NCBI GenBank assembly: GCA_905221605.1
Contig: CAJNDS010002483.1
Location: 38,501 to 102,500, forward strand
Length of the DNA: 64,000 nt
Source of the DNA: Symbiodinium natans
Taxonomy: Eukaryota > Sar > Dinophyceae > Suessiales > Symbiodiniaceae
Reading direction: 5' to 3'
Part shown: positions 14,818-26,180 of the stretch, one piece after another
How positions within the stretch are numbered: position 1 is the stretch's first letter
How the letters are laid out: each line of letters opens with the position of its first letter
Translations under genes and position numbers: made by a program
The notes under the pieces: model-generated
The model's database searches: none
What the model was told of the DNA's origin: nothing
Seen by the model: the letters and a program-made list of their open reading frames with translations, nothing else

Positions 14818-14990
14818 AGTGTGATCGGTTTTTTTTTCGTAGGGCTGAAAATTGTGACGGGTTTTTTTTTCGTAGGGCTGAAAATTGTGACGGGTTTTTT
14901 TTCGTAGGGCTGACAATTGTGACGGGTTTTTTTTTCGTAGGGCTGAAAATTGTGACGGGCTTTTTTCGCACGGCCGGCTGAAAATTGGGA
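14818..14990 (+). repeat. About 36-bp minisatellite B (CGTAGGGCTGAAAATTGTG)
   Basis: About five units, each with TTGTGACGGG and a T-run, directly downstream of palindrome 2. Minus-strand open frames across it give repetitive Lys/Asn-rich translations and are rejected. Confidence 0.85.
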
Positions 14991-15296
14991 CGGTCTTTTT
15001 CGCACAGCTGAAACATGTGACGGCTGTATTTTCGCGAACAAAACCTGGAATTCCATCGAGCAGGCAAATGGGTGAGGGCTGCGTCTCAGGCGGGTGCATT
15101 TTTTTTTCATTTTTTCCGTGGGCTAGAGGCGAACTTGACTGAGTTGAAAAACAGACCACCGTGCAACATTATGCCGAGCAGCCCCTGCCACCACATCTTG
15201 TCTAAGTTGTCCATGGTGGATCCGTCCAAGGTGCAAGAAACTTTGGGTCGCATCCACACCCAGAGCTGAACGAGGTCCATTAGTTCCTCGTGCTGC

Positions 15297-16911
15297 TCAA
15301 CGCTCCGCTGCGAGGCTTTCTGTCAGGGATACAACCACTTGATGAGAAACATGCTGCAAACAACACTCAAGACTCGATGTCAACTGATCATCGGCCTTCT
15401 CCTTTACAGTGGCATTCTTACCCACAGCTCTGTCGAAATCGCCCACCACCCTTGCCGCATACATCACAGATGCCGCCGCAGTGACAAGAAGGATCTCCTT
15501 CCACTGGTCCTTGTTTTTGAATCGCGGCCGTTCGTGCCTTTCTTGCCCAGGCACATAGTGGTCCCCCTCAAGAACTTCATAGCCGAGCCCTGCCAAGAAC
15601 ATCCGCGCACAGCAGCACTCACTCACACAAGTTGCACACAATACAGCAGCACTCACTCACACAAGTTGTATACAAGTCATTTTGTTTCTGGCACAAGCTC
15701 AGCTTGAGGTCCGACAATCGCAACGACACTCTCAACGCCTCCCGCGGCGAAACACTGCGTGTAACCTGTACGCCTCAGGGCGCGCTGGTTGGGCTGCCAT
15801 TGCCCCAGGTGGCACCAGTTGCCGACGCTGGTGCCGCGCACCAGCAAGGAAGTCAATGGCGTGTAAGCCAACCAAGGGTCGGTTTCGGACACCGGCCACT
15901 TGTTCAAGATAAGCAGCGCCACGTTCGTATTGAGGATAACTTCTCAGGGCCTCAGCAAGCCTGCACAGCCCTTGTGAACGTTCATGGTCGATGGCATTCC
16001 GGAAGCCTCGCTGCCCACGAGCTGTGGCCAAAGCCTCACGACTGGCTGAAGCAGAACTGGCCGGCCATACAAGGAGAGGAGGTTGCGACAAGTCATCGTC
16101 GCACAAGTTTAATTTCAGAAATGCAAAAATGTCGTCGTCTGAAGGGGCTTCGCCACGAAATCTTCTGGTCTCTGCCATGTTCTTCTGCTCTGATGTCATG
16201 CCTGGCGAGTGCAATCAAGTCTCTTTTGGGGATTATGGTCTTGCACCAATCTGCAAAATCTGGCCTTCACGTTTCTTGAACAGAAAGCTGTGGGGAATTT
16301 GCTCGCCGTCCGTGTCGTCTCGTGGCCTATAAGCACCACCCAGTGTGACCGGCTCAGGCAGAATCTTGTCCCATTGTCGAACCTGAGGACTTTGAAGTTT
16401 CATAGGAAATTGCACGACACGTCATGAAATCAGAGCAGGCAGCTGTGTCCACAATATACACATTGAATTTCTCGCCACGTTGTTCGAACATCGGGGTCAT
16501 CTTTTCCTCGAACAACCTACAGATGAAAGGCCAAGTTAGACTGACTGGCACAGTCACAAGAACAAGTTGATTCGATGGCCTCTTCAAATCACTCGGCGTT
16601 TGTACCGAATCGTCTGCTGACATCAAAATTGATGTCAGCGTTCCAAAAATTGCATCTGGTAGCCAGGCATCACCACAGAAACGAGTTCACGATGTGACGA
16701 GTGACATTCAATCAACTATTAACCAGTCAGCCAAGCTGCCAATGTCCTCATGAGTGTGTCCTTTCGGTAAGTGGTGGTGACCAACTTCCGAAAAAACACC
16801 GGCAGATACCAGTGCGCACGCCATCCTTCCGCTCAAGCTGTTTTTGATCTCTTTGACCGTATTGTCTGATTGTACCCAGCACCTGGGATAAACGGCCACT
16901 GACAACCAAAT

Positions 16912-16949
<38 letters not shown>

Positions 16950-17778
16950 AATAATTAATAATTTATTAATTTTAAAATAAATCTTTAGTCAGTAATTAAA
17001 TTTAAATTAATTGATGCCAAGACACGCTGGTGGCATAGGTTTGTTTTCGGCGCGAAGGATCTTGAAGCAGTCATTGAGAGTCACGAGGAGTGTCTCCCAC
17101 GAGTAATTGCCTCCAACTGTCATGTACTCATCGGACATAAACACATTGCAGCAGTATCCATGGGCGTAGACTGCACTGATGTTGAGGTGGGGGCGATTGT
17201 ATTTCTCAAATGTGGCCCCTTTTGGCATTCGACCACGTGGCCAACGCGGCAGTGTTGGCTTGCTTTTGTCAAACCCATCAGTGATCAACGTAATTAAGTC
17301 CTGTCGGGTCCGGCTGGCTGCGCGGGCAGCCCAGTATTGTTGTCTACATCGCCATGTAGTCATCAAATGGCCAAGAAGGGCATCGGTCGCTGTGGCGTGG
17401 GACCAGAACGACTTTGCATGCTTCATTCTCGCACGCAATACATCGCAAGTGTAGCACGTGCCGTGGGTAGATTTCTTTCGAAATCTCAGGCAACATTTCC
17501 AGGCCTTGACTGCTGTGTAGAACGTGCTCTTCGAAGCTGGAGCTGTCTTGCGCGCCTTGCATGCAGCCAGGTATAGAAGGTACAAGTTGGCCCAATTGCC
17601 TGGCGGTAGTTCACGTTTTGCCAAGTGCTTCGGCGAGATTCTTGTATGGGCGGTAGGACCCTCGAGCACGGAGTCCAGCAAAGAACGCAGCAAGCTATCC
17701 CTTGCATCCTCCCGCGACAGGTCCTGGCCTTGGTCTTTGTTGAAAATGCCAGTTGGCATTGTCTCGGAGATGGAGTAG
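15297..17778 (-). CDS. Gene 3: DUF7869-like (transposase-like) protein, multi-exon
   Basis: The first large exon (about 17,760-17,007) starts MPTGIFNKDQGQ and carries WKCCLRFRKKSTHGTCYTC, a Cys pair, then DGFDKSKPTLPRWP. The next exon (about 16,882-16,730) reads WVQSDNTVKEIKNSL, then LPKGHTHEDI, the most diagnostic stretch. Further exons (16,545-16,470; about 16,430-16,233) give EEKMTPMFEQRGEKF and IPHSFLFKKREGQ; more open exons lie at 16,214-15,732 and 15,650-15,297. The spaced D..., DNT...N and GHTHED motifs match the pattern I associate with DUF7869 proteins, which are multiplied in dinoflagellates and oomycetes and thought to have an RNase H-like, transposase-like fold. That fold and the catalytic role are inference. 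It lies at the centre of the giant element and is the best candidate for its mobility protein. Exon edges are approximate. Confidence 0.65.
16912..17005. repeat. ATG trinucleotide run and AT-rich tract in an intron of gene 3
   Basis: About twelve GAT/ATG units, then an AATTAATAATTTATT-type run, between the DGFDKSK exon and the GHTHEDI exon. No coding potential. Confidence 0.85.
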
Positions 17779-18626
17779 TAGAGCTGACGCAGAAAGACGT
17801 GGCAAGACTCTGCAGCGTGGGCAGGATGAGCCCGACCGTTGCCTCACTCTCAATGGTGTCTTGGGTTAAAACAAAAAATTAAAAATTTAAATAATTAGTT
17901 TTAAGAATTCATTATGATGCTAAAATGCTTTTAAATGAATCTGAAGGGCCCGGCCCAGGCAAAGTTCGTCGATCCAAGCCCTGATAGGTCTTGCGCGTCC
18001 GCTGCAAGCGGCCGCAGCTGAGACCCAGCATCTTCAAAAACGAGCGTCGGCATACTTGAACACCTGACAGACAATTTCTTTGATTCTTGAGTTACTGTAT
18101 AATTAATTAATAATAAATAGACTGAACAATTCCATCGTCAAAAGAGCTGCCCTGCCTGATATGAACCAATTCACACGGTGGCTCCACTTCTCATCATCCG
18201 AATCCACGCTCTCGACGCCGTCAGAATCAGCAATAAAGGTGGCTTGCAAAGACCAAAGCAAAGCATCTTGAGCTGTTTTGCACAAAGACCAAAAAAGCTG
18301 GCAGGTCTCAAGCAGCACGGAGAAGGTAACGTTCCTCCAGCACCTGTCAGGCTGAGGATTGCACTGCGTTCAAACGCCACGAAATCGACAATTTTTCTCG
18401 CATAGAATTTTCGACATCATGACCTGCGCCCACAATTGCATCCACTGTGCTCTTTGGAGGACAACGCCTTCTTGATTCTCTTGCGATTCTTTCCATTCTT
18501 GCTATGCTGAGAATCAGCTGCCGTGTGCGCCGACGCAGCCAAACTTGCCAAGTGCTGCAATTGCAAGTTTGCAGCAGCAGCAGTCCTTGGCTTGAGCATT
18601 CTACGGCATCGATGCTGAAACATAAG
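17779..18626. other. Spacer between genes 3 and 4
   Basis: AT-rich tracts at 17,870-17,935 and 18,090-18,125 flank ordinary sequence. A minus-strand open frame at 18,171-18,405 (about 70 codons) and another at 18,417-18,623 could be the terminal exons of gene 4, but neither shows a convincing signal. Confidence 0.4.
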
Positions 18627-20313
18627 TCAAGTGCTGCTGCAATAAACTTTGCTTAGTGTCGTCGGACCGTCAGCTGAACTTGCCGATTCACTAATGGCTT
18701 GTTCTGAGCTTTCTTCTTCGCTTGATTCTCGGCACGAAGAGGAGCTGACAACCTTCACACGCCACAATCCCTTGGGGGCTGCAGCGCCTCCACAGCCCCG
18801 ACGTGGTGGGCTGCGGCTGCGGCTAGAACTGTTGCCATCCACCGCCCATGTGCTCAAGCGAGGCATGTGTCACATGACAGCGAACTTTCAATGACTGCTT
18901 CATGGGGGCGGATTGGTTCCTCAGACCGTTCGGAGATCATGTCATTCATGAATCTTGAGAATCAGCAGCAACAGCAGCAAACACTCACGCGCACTAGCAA
19001 ACAAGTCAACATGCACTGCCTGAAACATAACAGCTCACAGCAACGCTGGCAGCCTGACTGCGAATGCTTGTGGCGGTCGTAGTGCTTGTCCACGTGCTGG
19101 ATGAACTCTTCAGGCGCCCGCATAAGATTGAGAAGAAGACTCTTCTTTTTCGTGTCCACTTTGAACTTCCTGGCCACCCCTTTGTTGTAAGCGGCGATGC
19201 ACGCAGCCAGGGCTTCCCGGAGCGGCAACCCACGTTTTGAGACCCTGGCGTGCTCAACTGCTTCTTTGAACGTATCCAGCATGTCGAGCGCCGAGGGCAC
19301 TTGTTTCTCAGACGTTTCATTGCCAATTCCTTGCAGCAGGTCGACAAGCGCTCTGTCGTGCTCTTGCGCTGTTTGCGATAGGTGCAAGCAAGAAACTCAA
19401 TGCGTCGTAGCAGAATTGTGCTGGGTCGTCGTGGTGGTGGTAGTTGGCTTTCATGAACTTCAACGATTGTAGCAGAGGAAGCAGCTCTGGGGAGTTCAGC
19501 TCATCATCCGGGATAGCCTAACGAATTCAGAGAGTTGAACATTTCCATCATGCAGGACTGAGATTAAAAATTGATTGACAAGTAGCGATCTGGTCCACGA
19601 TGGCCACGATCAGTTGCCCAATCAAGCCTTTCGTGAAGCCATCTACGTATTTCACTTCAAAGTTCTCCAGGGCTCTGTGAGGCTTGTCGCAGGCAGGAAA
19701 TCTGACCAGCAAGGGTTCCCTGAAGGGATCGAAGTTGTTCTTGACAATGCTCTCGAAGTGAACTGATAACGTAGTTGTCGGCGGAAAATCTGACGGCAAG
19801 GCTTTCATGCTGCATACAGATCTCACAAACATGCACTGGGCGAAAAACATAAACGGACACACACAGCTGCCTGACACAACCACACAGTCACACAAGCAGC
19901 TGTGAACCCATGACAAGTGACGTGCCGTCTTGGCAAGGCGGCTGAAGTCCAACTGTTTCAATGACAACTTCACATCATTGACTGTCTTGTTGGGAACTAA
20001 CGTCAGAAGTGTCGGAGTCTCTCCAGGGCGGTCCACGACAATACGGTCAATCGCCTGGGTGAGCAGCACTATCGGCCCGGCACACAGCTACGGTTGCCTT
20101 CGGGAAGCCTTGGCCATCTTCTCCTTGTCATAGTTACTATTGAGCCATTCGCCCGCATTGTCTTGCTTGCTCACCTTCAAGTTCAAGCTAGGGCTGAAGA
20201 ACTTCAGACAGAAGCTCTGAATCAGAACCTTTCAATCACACACAAATGGCCTCGGTGAAAAAGTGCAGAATCTGCTCTCGCACTGACAGCTTCTCTTCGC
20301 CAACAGCTGCCAT
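18627..20313 (-). CDS. Gene 4: unrecognised multi-exon protein
   Basis: The probable start is at 20,313 (MAAVGEEKLSVREQILHF). Exons follow at about 20,218-19,925 (NAGEWLNSNYDKEKMAKA, LLTQAIDRIVVDRPGETP), 19,805-19,560 (ESIVKNNFDPFREPLLVR, YVDGFTKGLIGQLIVAIV), 19,515-19,395 (AIPDDELNSPELLPLLQS, NYHHHDDPAQFCYDAL), 19,385-19,050 (LDTFKEAVEHARVSKRGL, PEEFIQHVDKHYDRHKHS) and 18,866-18,640, which is Ser/Glu-rich (SRSRSPPRRGCGG). The peptides have ordinary globular composition but match no family I know. It lies between the DUF7869-like gene and the methyltransferase in the same direction, so a role in the element's life cycle is plausible. Some introns appear very short. Confidence 0.5.
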
Positions 20314-20622
20314 GGCCGCTCCCCGCCCCCCGGTTGACGGCTAAATGGTCTTTGCAACAGGAACACAACAAATTCAAAGCTTTCAACTCATGCTTGACAA
20401 AGCACACGGCACAGGGGCACTCGGCAGGGCACTCAGCCAACATGTCCTGGCAAAGAAGTGGTGCAGCAAGCCAGAGTCAGATAAAGGCATGTCCTCGTCA
20501 TCCAGTTTTGGCTTGCAGGACCGATGGATCGACGGCCTTGCGCGTTGCAACAGGCAATCAACATGGTCAGAAATGTTCATTTGCTAGCCAAGTCACAGTG
20601 ATAGCAGCTGCAATAGCAACTG

Positions 20623-22778
20623 CTATGGCTCGCAAGTGCATACTGTTGCCAGCAAGGCTGTGCAATTCCTTAGTTTTTTGGCGAGAAACCTGGAGTCGGC
20701 CCAAAGAACTTCGCAGACAAGGTTCCCGTTCGCTGTTTCGACTGAGATCGAGCCGATGAAGAGGAAATCCCATCTGAAGCATTTTCTCAGCTCCTGCTCC
20801 AGGACCAAACGACAGGTCTCAGAGGAACTTTGCAAGACTAAGACTGACCTGTCATGAAGCGAGAGTGCTTGGATAGGAAGTAGTCCCCGCCAGGTGTGAC
20901 ACACACGAAGGGCCTTCAACATAACAAAGCTTGACAGCACATTGACATGCAACCAAAAGCCACAACTGGGCTGAGACCTGCACTCACCGGGCAAAACCAC
21001 TGGCATTCTGCCCAAGTTCTGGCTGGCGTCAGCCACTTGCCACTTGGGCTTCAAATGGCTCAACACTGCAAATGCCTGGCAAGCAGTTCCGAAGCGGTGG
21101 TTGGAATGCAGACTGGCAAATATTTGCTACACCTGCCTGCTGCATCCTTGGCAAGTGTACCGCTGGGCAGTTTGACCACACTGGTTTGACATCAGCCGGG
21201 GAAATCTGCACGGCGCAGAAACACATTTGACCATCATCATGAATCATTTGATGGGCTACGGGCTAAGAGCCTTCATGCCCTTCATGAACTTCCAATGGCG
21301 TAAGCGCCACTTGGGATCCCCGCTCTGTGGCCTGTCATGAGGTCCGAAATGAAGTCTACATCAGTGTGCATTCCAGACCAGCCTTGAGTTCATGTTGTAC
21401 TTCTTCTTGCCCCTGTGATTCTTCTCGCGGCGTTTTTGTATGCACTCCATCACATACTTCGACTTTGCCGGGAGCAAGAGATCAGACCTCGAATTGGCAA
21501 GGCATGATCCAAGTTCAAAACCAGCATGTCATGACAGTGACAGTGACAGACAATAGTCGAGGATCTGACCATGGCCTCTCGCGTTTCGACGACGTCATCG
21601 TCTCGATCGTATCGAGAACATGCTGTTGCAGCGTGCCGTCAATCTTCAGAAAGCGTTTCAGCACCATGATAATGTATACTCTCCGTCGCGAGCCATCTGC
21701 ACCGTGGTTGTACCTTGGCTGCTCTTCTCAACCCTAAGCTGGATTTTGCCGTTACCACATGTCTGAGTCAAGCACGGGTCGATCTCGACCACAGCGATGA
21801 CGTAAGGACCGCAGGATCGCAACTCCTGCAAGACTTCTTTCAGCACCCTGTACAGGCCCATGACATTCTCCAAAACGCACACCTTGGCATCGTTGAAAAT
21901 ATATATTCACGTCAACATCCACCGTGCTGCCATCATCCCATCATCACTGTGTGCTCAGCTTCAAACCTTTGGCTGTGTTGTCTTAATCGTGTCTTTCACC
22001 ATGAAGAACTGCTTCGCTTGCTCGTCGTCCATCCACGCGCTCTCAACTCGAAGAGCAGAAAAAGCTTTGCAAGGAAAGCCAGCTACATAAAGCCCGACCT
22101 GTCAAGTTCATTCTGAAGTAAAATCCAGAACCGAGCACATAAACTATTTCTTGCCCAATGGAGCACATTGCCTTGCCAGCCAGTGTCTTAACATCTCGGT
22201 CGGCAAGGTTGTCGTAAAACCTGTCAGCGTCAGGCCCGACTTTTGGCTGAATGATATGATCAGGGACGGCCGGCCTTTCAGGGTTGAAATTTGCTCTGAT
22301 CCATCTTTGAGGCCCACGGGCATTGTCACACGAAGACCTGACTGCACAACATCGGGGATTTGTGATGGTCAAATTTTGTCTTTGAGCCGTCGAGCCGCAA
22401 ATGTCTCACCATGTTGGACATGCCTGCCCCGGCCAAGAGCATGTCCAATGCCATTACTGGCGCTTCGGCTCCACTGCCTTGCAGGAAAGACACACATGAG
22501 AGTTGTCATTTTGCACATAGTTGCCTTCAAGAAGATCTGAGTTCTAAGCAGTCGGTCATCAGCCCAATCGGCCCTTGCAATTTCTTCTTCATATTCGCCA
22601 GGCCTGACAAAAGACACACATTGTCATAAAGTGATAAGCCAAGCGCTGTACCACAGTCTGGCTCAAGCAAGCCTGCAGCCTTTGCAAAAGCACTGCCGAA
22701 CTCCAAGTGCTGCCGCTGACCAGCATTCAACGTGATATTTCCAGCGCTGGGAAGCCTAAGTGTGCCCAACCTGCACAC
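20623..22778 (-). CDS. Gene 5: C5-type DNA (cytosine-5) methyltransferase, multi-exon
   Basis: Transfers a methyl group from S-adenosylmethionine to cytosine C5 in DNA. Readable pieces in minus-strand order: upstream exons about 22,778-22,530; a possible motif I at about 22,478-22,400 (MALDMLLAGAGMSNMVRH); an exon at 22,330-22,190 (KVGPDADRFYDNLADRDV); at 22,098-21,970 VGLYVAGFPCKAFSALR, motif IV with the catalytic Cys in FPC, ending TIKTTQPK; an intron of about 84 bp; VCVLENVMGL, motif VI (ENV), at 21,885-21,780; then QPRYNHGADGSRRRVYIIM, motif VIII, at about 21,722-21,660; and later exons with LLLPAKSKYVMECIQKRR (about 21,480) and PKWRLRHWKFMKGM (about 21,300). A frame change between motifs VI and VIII is a very short intron or a frameshift, so activity is not certain. 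C5 methyltransferases carried by dinoflagellate retrotransposons are known; here the carrier looks like a DNA element. Confidence 0.8.
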
Positions 22779-23341
22779 AACTCAGTGTCAAGTCAAAGTC
22801 CAGGTAAGGTCGAAGCATCACGTCTTCAAATTCTTCATCAGAAGATTCACTGTCACATGAAACCTGACACACACACACACACTTTGTCTTCTAGACATTA
22901 ATGGCTTGGCATGATCGTCCGGGCCTCCATAATGTCGCTGTCACTGTCTGATAGCACAACGACAGCCATCGGCACACTGGCACATGTCTAAGATGGCACG
23001 TCTGGGTCCCAGCTTGAGATTGCCACTGATCTGTGTCTAAAACTTCATGATGACAACGCGCAGCCTTCAGCATTGGAGCAGCAAAGGTCTGCAGAGTCTG
23101 CAAATCATGACAGGCAACTCAACAAGCACAGCTCACAAAACACACGGGCAACCAAATCCGCGGCTAGCCCGCAGGAGTTAATAGAAGCTCCGCGGCTAGC
23201 CCGCAGGAGCTTTAGAATGCAAGCGAACACACAAGAGGATAAGTAACTAGCCCAATCATCATGACTCGAATACCCCAGGCCCAAAAACCAGACATCCGGT
23301 TAGCTTTTGGAAGACATCTAGTTTCGGCCGTGCCGGCATTT
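22779..23341. other. Upstream region of the methyltransferase gene
   Basis: A short (CA)n run lies at 22,865-22,882. A minus-strand frame at 23,103-22,900 (MQTLQTFAAPMLKAARCH) may be a 5' exon of gene 5. A motif CCGCGGCTAGCCCGCAGGA occurs twice, at about 23,159 and 23,192, and a third time inside gene 2 near 12,195. No other gene seen. Confidence 0.45.
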
Positions 23342-23640
23342 TTGTAGTACAGACGTATAGTACGCCGGGGACACCCGGAGCTTCCGTGGCTGGAAAGTCG
23401 ACTTTTGTAGTACAAACGTAGTACGCCGCGGACACGCGGAGCTTCCGTGGCTGGAAAGTCGACTTTTTGTAGTACAAACGTAGTACGCCCGCGGACACGC
23501 GGAGCTTCCGTGGCTGGAAAATCGACTTTTGTAGTACAGACGTATAGTACGCCGGGGACACCCGGAGCTTCCGTGGCTGGAAAGTCGACTTTTTGTAGTA
23601 CGCGGACACGCGGAGCTTCCGTGGCTGGAAAATCGACTTT
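23342..23640 (+). repeat. 61-bp minisatellite, middle array
   Basis: About five units of the GCTTCCGTGGCTGGAAA-type repeat, directly before the right direct-repeat module. Long open frames on either strand over it are periodic artefacts. Confidence 0.9.
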
Positions 23641-25041
23641 TTTCCCGAAAGCATCGCGAAGGGTTCTTCCGTGCGGAGCCCTCTGACCCAACAACATAGA
23701 GTGAAGTGCATAGAGTGAAGTGCATAGAGTCAAGTGCATAGAGTGAATTGCATAGAGTCAAGTGCTTAGAGTGAAGTGCATAGAGTCAAGTGCATAGAGT
23801 CAAGTGCTTAGAGTGAAGTGCATAGAGTGAAGTGCATAGAGTGAAGTGCATAGAGTGAATTGCATAGAGTGAATTGCATAGAGTGAATTGCATAGTGTGA
23901 ATTGCATAGAGTGAAGTGCATAGAGTGAAGTGCATAGAGTGAATTGCATAGAGTGAAGTAGAAGTTAATAGAAATTACGAGATTTACGTAGAATCTAGTA
24001 GACCTTCGTACCCAGTCCTAGATTTCTAAATTAAAATTACTCTTTCTAAGGCGGCGGGCTGGGTTGACATGACGGTTGTTCGAAATTGCTTCATGGCAAA
24101 ACGACCATTCTTCGCGAAAAGCTATTTGTCTTTCGCGGGCCCATCGCGGACTTTCGCGGAGGCAATTTTACACCAGTCTTAGTTACAGTACAAACAGTAC
24201 TAACACAAAACTTCGCGAAAGCGTGATTTGTCTTTCGCGGGCCCATCGCGGACTTTCGCGGACCCTCATTTCCATTATCTGATGGTCGCCCCAGTATAAC
24301 TCGAAGCCAAGGGGGGTTTTGAACAACCCTCACATCGCCAATCGGGATTGCAACCCTCTGCGGGTTTCGGCGTGGTCGCGGTGCTAAAACCGTCGTTTTT
24401 TACGTTTCTTGATTTGCGCGGACAACCCTCTGCGGGTTTCGGCGTGGTCGCGGTGCCAAAACCGTCGTTTTTTTTACGTTTCTTTGTGTCCGCGGACAAC
24501 CCTCTGCGGGTTTCGGCGTGGTCGCGGTGCTAAAACCGTCGTTTTTTTACGTTTCTTTGTGTACGCGGACAACCCTCTGCGGGTAATCGCCGGGTCGCGG
24601 CGCTAAAACCGTCGTGTTTGGTACTTTTTTTCGTGGCCGCAGACAACCCTCTGCGGGTTTCGGCGTTGGCGCAGTGCCAAAACCGTCGTGTTTTTGCATT
24701 TTGTGACATACAAACGTAACCCCTCTGCGGGTTTCGGCGTTGGCGCGGTGCCAAAACCATCGTGTTTTTGCGTTTCTTGACATGCAAACGTAACCCCTCT
24801 GCGGGTTTTCGCGTGGTCGCGGCGCGAAAACCGTATAGTGTTTTTGCGTTTTTTTTGTCGACTTGTGTAGTACAGACGTAGTACGCCGGGGACTTCCGTG
24901 GCTGGAAAATCGACTTTTAAAGTACAAACGTAGTACGCCGCGGACACGCGGAGCTTGCGTGGCTGGAAAGTCGACTTTTTGTAGTACAAACGTAGTACGC
25001 CGCGGACACGCGGAGCTTCCGTGGCTGGAATGTCGACTTTT
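23641..25041 (+). repeat. Direct-repeat module, right copy (about 1.4 kb)
   Basis: Same order as the left copy at 4,956-6,038: CCCGAAAGCATCGCGAAGGG start, 14-bp minisatellite (23,698-23,965), spacer, 72-76-bp array, 61-bp array. It is longer because of a 261-bp TIR element at 24,071-24,331 and about 47 bp near 24,610-24,656 that is missing from the left copy. High similarity implies a recent duplication. Confidence 0.85.
24071..24331. mobile_element. 261-bp TIR element (MITE-like) with ACAT target duplication
   Basis: Ends GACGGTTGTTCGAAA and (inverted) GAGGGTTGTTCAAAA, 13 of 15 matching. ACAT flanks it at 24,067-24,070 and 24,332-24,335; the left module has a single ACAT at 5,365-5,368. Inside is an imperfect duplication containing TTTGTCTTTCGCGGGCCCAT twice (about 24,120-24,165 and 24,225-24,270). 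No coding capacity, so it is non-autonomous. Confidence 0.85.
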
Positions 25042-25460
25042 GTAGTACAGACGTATAGTACGCCGGGGACACCCGGAGCTTCCGTGGCTGGAAAGTCGAC
25101 TTTTGTAGTACAAACGTAGTACGCCGCGGACACGCGGAGCTTCCGTGGCTGGAAAGTCGACTTTTTGTAGTACAAACGTAGTACGCCCGCGGACACGCGG
25201 AGCTTCCGTGGCTGGAAAATCGACTTTTGTAGTACAGACGTATAGTACGCCGGGGACACCCGGAGCTTCCGTGGCTGGAAAGTCGACTTTTTGTAGTACG
25301 CGGACACGCGGAAGCACAGACGTGCAGTACGCCGGGGACACCCGGAGCTTCCGTGGCTGGAAAGTCGACTTTTGTAGTACAAACGTAGTACGCCGCAGAC
25401 ACGCAGAGCTTCCGTGGCTGGAAAGCCGACTTTTTCTAGTACAGACGTAGTACGCCGCGG
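24866..25460 (+). repeat. 61-bp minisatellite, right array
   Basis: About nine to ten units of the GCTTCCGTGGCTGGAAA repeat with small indels. The longest open frames of the window (over 500 codons, minus strand, 24,547-26,223) run through this and the next array and are repeat artefacts. Confidence 0.9.
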
Positions 25461-25488
25461 ACGCCCTGGGCGTCTGAAAACACCGCAT

Positions 25489-26180
25489 CGCAAATACCAT
25501 GGTCCCCGAATTCGCTGTTTCCAAAACCATCGCAAATGCCATGGTCCCCGAATTCGCTGGTTCCAAACGCATGGCAAATACCATGGTCCCCGAATTCGCT
25601 GCTTCCAAAAGCATCGCAAAAAACCATGGTCCCCGAGTTCGCTGTTTCCAAAACCATCGCAAGGAGCTTCCGTGGCTGGTTCCAAAACCAACGCAAATAC
25701 CATGATCCCCGAATTCGCTGGTTCCAAAAGCATCGCAAATACCATGGTCCCCGAATTCGCTGTTTCCAAAAGCATCGCAAATACCATGGTCCCCGAATTC
25801 GCTGTTTCCAAAAGCATCGCAAATACCATGGTCCCCGAATTCGCTGTTTCCAAAACCATCGCAAATACCATGGTCCCCGAATTCGCTGGTTCCAAAACAT
25901 CGCAAATACCATGGTCCCCGAATTCGCTGGTTCCAAACGCATGGCAAATACCATGGTCCCCGAATTCGCTGGTTCCAAAAGCATCGCAAATACCATGGTC
26001 CCCGAATTCGCTGCTTCCAAAAGCATCGCAAATGCCATGGTCCCCGAATTCGCTGGCTCCAAAAGCATCGCAAATACCATGGTCCCCGAATTCGCTGGTT
26101 CCAAACCATGGCAAATACCATGGTCCCCGAATTCGCTGGTTCCAAAACCATCGCAAATACCATGGTTAATGATTTCGCAA
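25489..26180 (+). repeat. About 40-bp minisatellite (ACCATGGTCCCCGAATTCGC)
   Basis: About seventeen units of CGCAAATACCATGGTCCCCG followed by AATTCGCTGGTTCCAAAA. Every unit is open on both strands. One unit near 25,670 contains GGAGCTTCCGTGGCTGG from the neighbouring 61-bp array, a recombination joint between arrays. Confidence 0.9.

Larger units (their letters stand above)
13861..15290. other. Intergenic region with related minisatellites, palindromes and poly-C tracts
   Basis: No gene supported. It holds an AT-rich run (13,978-14,045); two poly-C tracts near 14,094-14,107 and 14,186-14,203; three partial repeats of TACTGGGACCC plus AATGCGGGGA (about 14,117, 14,250 and 14,300); two GTGACGG-containing minisatellites (14,338-14,570 and 14,818-14,990); and two palindromes with a TTTTCCGGAAAA centre. 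It is the largest gap between element genes, so it could hold control or replication sequences. That is inference only. Confidence 0.5.
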
